DNA of 7,723 nucleotides from Deltaproteobacteria bacterium (GTDB lineage: Bacteria > Desulfobacterota_B > Binatia > UBA9968), in the NCBI GenBank assembly GCA_005879255.1, contig VBKY01000166.1:1-7723 (forward strand), in the 5' to 3' direction. Below the pieces are notes generated by a model that saw only the letters and a list, made by a program, of their open reading frames with translations, did no database searches and was not told the DNA's origin. The translations under genes and the position numbers were made by a program. The first letter of the stretch is position 1, and each line of letters opens with the position of its first letter. Shown here piece by piece: positions 6,324 through 7,723 of this stretch.

Positions 6324-7547
6324 ATGAAAGAGAAACACAGAGAGAGGGTAGAGTCAAAGGAAGTTTGTTATCGGGAGTTGGAGGAATTTGCACGGGGGAA
6401 GATCCGTGAGCACTTGCAGGATTTGTTGGAGCAGGAAGTGACCGAGTGGTTGGGTCGGGGGAAGAGCGAGCGCAGAGGTAATCCGAAAGAGCAGCCTGGG
6501 TATCGCAATGGCTACGGTAAGAAGAGGCGTTTTACATTGAGCCTGGGGACCATCGAGATTCGCCGACCACGGGTGAGAAATCTCGATGAGCGGTTTATCT
6601 CGAAGGTATTGCCGTTGTTCAAGCGACAGACTAAAGAGGTACGCGACCTAGTCCCGGAGCTTTATCTTCATGGGTTGGCCAGTGGAGATTTTGAATTGGC
6701 ATTGAGAGGGCTACTGGGAGAAGGAGCGCCGCTATCGGCAACGTCTTTACAGCGACTCAAGGAGAAGTGGCAAGGAGAATACGAGCAGTGGAAGGGTGCG
6801 CTGATCACAGAGACGGATTGGGCTTATTTTTGGGCCGATGGGATCTATGTGAAAGCGGGGCTGGGTAAGGAGAAGGCAGCCTTGTTGGTAGTGATCGGGG
6901 TTGAGAGGGATGGCAGCAAGCGATTTTTGGCCTTGGAGCCCGGCTATCGCGAGAGCAAGGAGTCGTGGGCTTTGGTGCTACGGCAATTGAAATTGCGAGG
7001 GGTAAAAAGCGCCCGGCTATTTGTCGGCGATGGAAACCTGGGATTATGGGCTGGGGTGGGCGAGGTTTATCCCCAAGCCCAGGAGCAGCTTTGCTGGAAT
7101 CATAAAATGCTCAACGTGATCGATGCAGTGAGCAAGAAGGAGCAGATCCAAGCCAAGAGTCATCTTACCGCCATGATGTATGGCGAAAGTCGGCAGGAGG
7201 CGTTAAGGGAGCGAAAGAAATTCGAGCAAGCGTTTCGGCACAATCCCAAAGCGCTCAAGACGGTGGTAGAGAACTGGGAGAGGTTGACAACCTACTATGA
7301 TTTTCCCCGTGAGCATTGGAAACACTTGAGGACATCCAACGTGGTGGAATCGCCTTTTTCACGGGTACGGCTGAGAACGACAGCTTCTAGACGGTTTAAA
7401 TCGCAGATCAACGCCACCTGCTTGATTTGGAAAACGCTGATCGTGGCAGAAATGAGTTTCAGAAAACTTAATGCGCCCAATCTCGTGGAGAAAGTCGCTG
7501 AAGGAAAAAAGTACGATAACGGAAAGGAAATCAGGGTCGCCGCCTAA
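6324..7547 (+). CDS. IS256-family (mutator-type) DDE transposase
   Basis: A 407-aa enzyme that would cut and join the IS ends. The start is the ATG at 6324, seven bases after AAAGGA (6311-6316). An upstream TTG in the same frame (6276) would add 16 residues but has no ribosome site and lies in the structured leader. Numbering from the chosen Met, the catalytic triad is D172 in WADGIYVKAG, D236 in FVGDGNLGLWAGV and E342 in RTSNVVESPFSRVR. The family-typical CWNH motif (C257, H260) stands before the helical insertion that precedes the glutamate. The N-terminal region (1-110) is helical and basic, including GYRNGYGKKRR, as in other members, and serves end binding. Length and motifs are normal for the family and I see no frameshift, so it should be functional. 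The stop codon overlaps the inner end of the right inverted repeat region. Confidence 0.95.
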   Translation: MKEKHRERVESKEVCYRELEEFARGKIREHLQDLLEQEVTEWLGRGKSERRGNPKEQPGYRNGYGKKRRFTLSLGTIEIRRPRVRNLDERFISKVLPLFKRQTKEVRDLVPELYLHGLASGDFELALRGLLGEGAPLSATSLQRLKEKWQGEYEQWKGALITETDWAYFWADGIYVKAGLGKEKAALLVVIGVERDGSKRFLALEPGYRESKESWALVLRQLKLRGVKSARLFVGDGNLGLWAGVGEVYPQAQEQLCWNHKMLNVIDAVSKKEQIQAKSHLTAMMYGESRQEALRERKKFEQAFRHNPKALKTVVENWERLTTYYDFPREHWKHLRTSNVVESPFSRVRLRTTASRRFKSQINATCLIWKTLIVAEMSFRKLNAPNLVEKVAEGKKYDNGKEIRVAA

Positions 7548-7550
7548 TTT

Positions 7551-7578
7551 CTTTTTACCCACCTATTGACGAGAGCTC
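7551..7578 (-). repeat. Right terminal inverted repeat of the IS256-family element
   Basis: The reverse complement begins GAGCTCTCGTCAATAGG and matches the left end at 20 of 28 positions. It starts four bases after the transposase stop codon. The mismatches near the tip are where this end carries the outward-facing TTGACG. Confidence 0.7.
7566..7571 (+). promoter_or_regulatory. Outward-facing -35 box (TTGACG) in the right IS end
   Basis: TTGACG matches the sigma-70 -35 consensus at five of six positions and ends seven bases before the right tip. In the present flank no good -10 lies 16-18 bp downstream, so no hybrid promoter is formed here. In a circular form it would lie upstream of the TATAAT of the left end. 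Confidence 0.45.
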
Positions 7579-7635
7579 TGTCGGTCTCAACCCAATGGTT
7601 AGGAAGCATATGCATAATTGGGCTAATCCCATTTT

Positions 7636-7723
7636 CTACTCCTGTTCTTTACTCAGGCCTCGAAGCCTATCGTTGATTGCCTGGATGGCAGCGGTACAAA
7701 ATTGGCACTCATAGCGCCAGCTT
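7636..7723 (-). CDS. C-terminal fragment of an unidentified gene, cut by the window edge
   Basis: The minus strand is open from the window edge to a TAG at 7636-7638, giving the last 28 residues of a protein. It reads SWRYECQFCTAAIQAINDRL and continues to end in SKEQE. The C-x2-C pair followed by an amphipathic helix looks like natural protein (for example one half of a zinc ribbon), and the ending in charged residues is typical. I cannot name it. Its stop lies 57 bp from the IS tip, and without the IS it would point straight into the 164-aa/ligD genes with a gap of roughly 90 bp. The call rests on composition only because the fragment is short. Confidence 0.42.
   Translation of the reverse strand, partial: SWRYECQFCTAAIQAINDRLRGLSKEQE

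Larger units (their letters stand above)
6218..7578 (+). mobile_element. IS256-family insertion sequence, apparently complete
   Basis: About 1361 bp, within the usual 1.2-1.5 kb range for IS256-family elements. It is bounded by imperfect inverted repeats beginning GAGCT at both ends and encodes one full-length DDE transposase. The 8- or 9-bp target duplication expected for the family is not clear: the left flank ends GTCGCTAC (6210-6217) and the right flank, one base out from the end, reads GTCGGTCT (7580-7587), five of eight identical. Either the insertion is old, the ends have recombined, or my boundary is off by a base. The element stands directly upstream of the 164-aa/ligD genes, in the opposite orientation. 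Confidence 0.85.

Overview
The window is bacterial, of moderate G+C, and looks like chromosome from a free-living environmental (soil or sediment type) bacterium. The indications are a three-domain NHEJ-type ligase LigD, a remnant of an ABC_sub_bind-type substrate-binding protein (a family common in soil proteobacteria and several uncultured phyla), a secreted beta-propeller protein and an IS256-family insertion sequence. I cannot assign a phylum from the sequence alone.

Layout. Positions 1-201 are non-coding flank. On the minus strand come a small signal-anchored protein (1985-1626) and, 74 bp further on, a secreted YncE-like beta-propeller protein (1551-202). Positions 1986-2219 hold nothing I can support. 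A decayed 3' end of a plus-strand ABC substrate-binding protein gene lies at about 2220-2462. A 584-bp AT-richer gap (2463-3046) follows, without a recognisable gene.

The main minus-strand unit is an uncharacterised 164-aa gene (6181-5687) followed 99 bp later by ligD (5587-3047). LigD has the domain order polymerase, 3'-phosphoesterase, ATP-dependent ligase, with all key catalytic motifs intact. No ku gene is in the window, so its obligate NHEJ partner must be elsewhere. Immediately upstream of this unit sits a complete-looking IS256-family element (about 6218-7578, 1361 bp) with imperfect terminal inverted repeats and an intact DDE transposase. Beyond it the C-terminus of another minus-strand gene runs off the right edge (7723-7636). 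The IS therefore lies between that gene and the 164-aa/ligD pair, all in the same orientation, and may have split a transcription unit.

The most interesting signals are in the non-coding ends of the IS. (1) The left end carries a perfect TATAAT pointing inward and the right end a TTGACG pointing outward. Joined in a transposon circle with about 6 bp between the ends, they would form a promoter with 17-bp spacing driving the transposase. (2) The transposase leader can fold into two mutually exclusive structures, one of which buries the Shine-Dalgarno sequence in a 13-position stem with one mismatch. Both are predictions from inspection only. No entirely new defence or metabolic system was found; the 164-aa protein beside ligD is the best candidate for an undescribed function.
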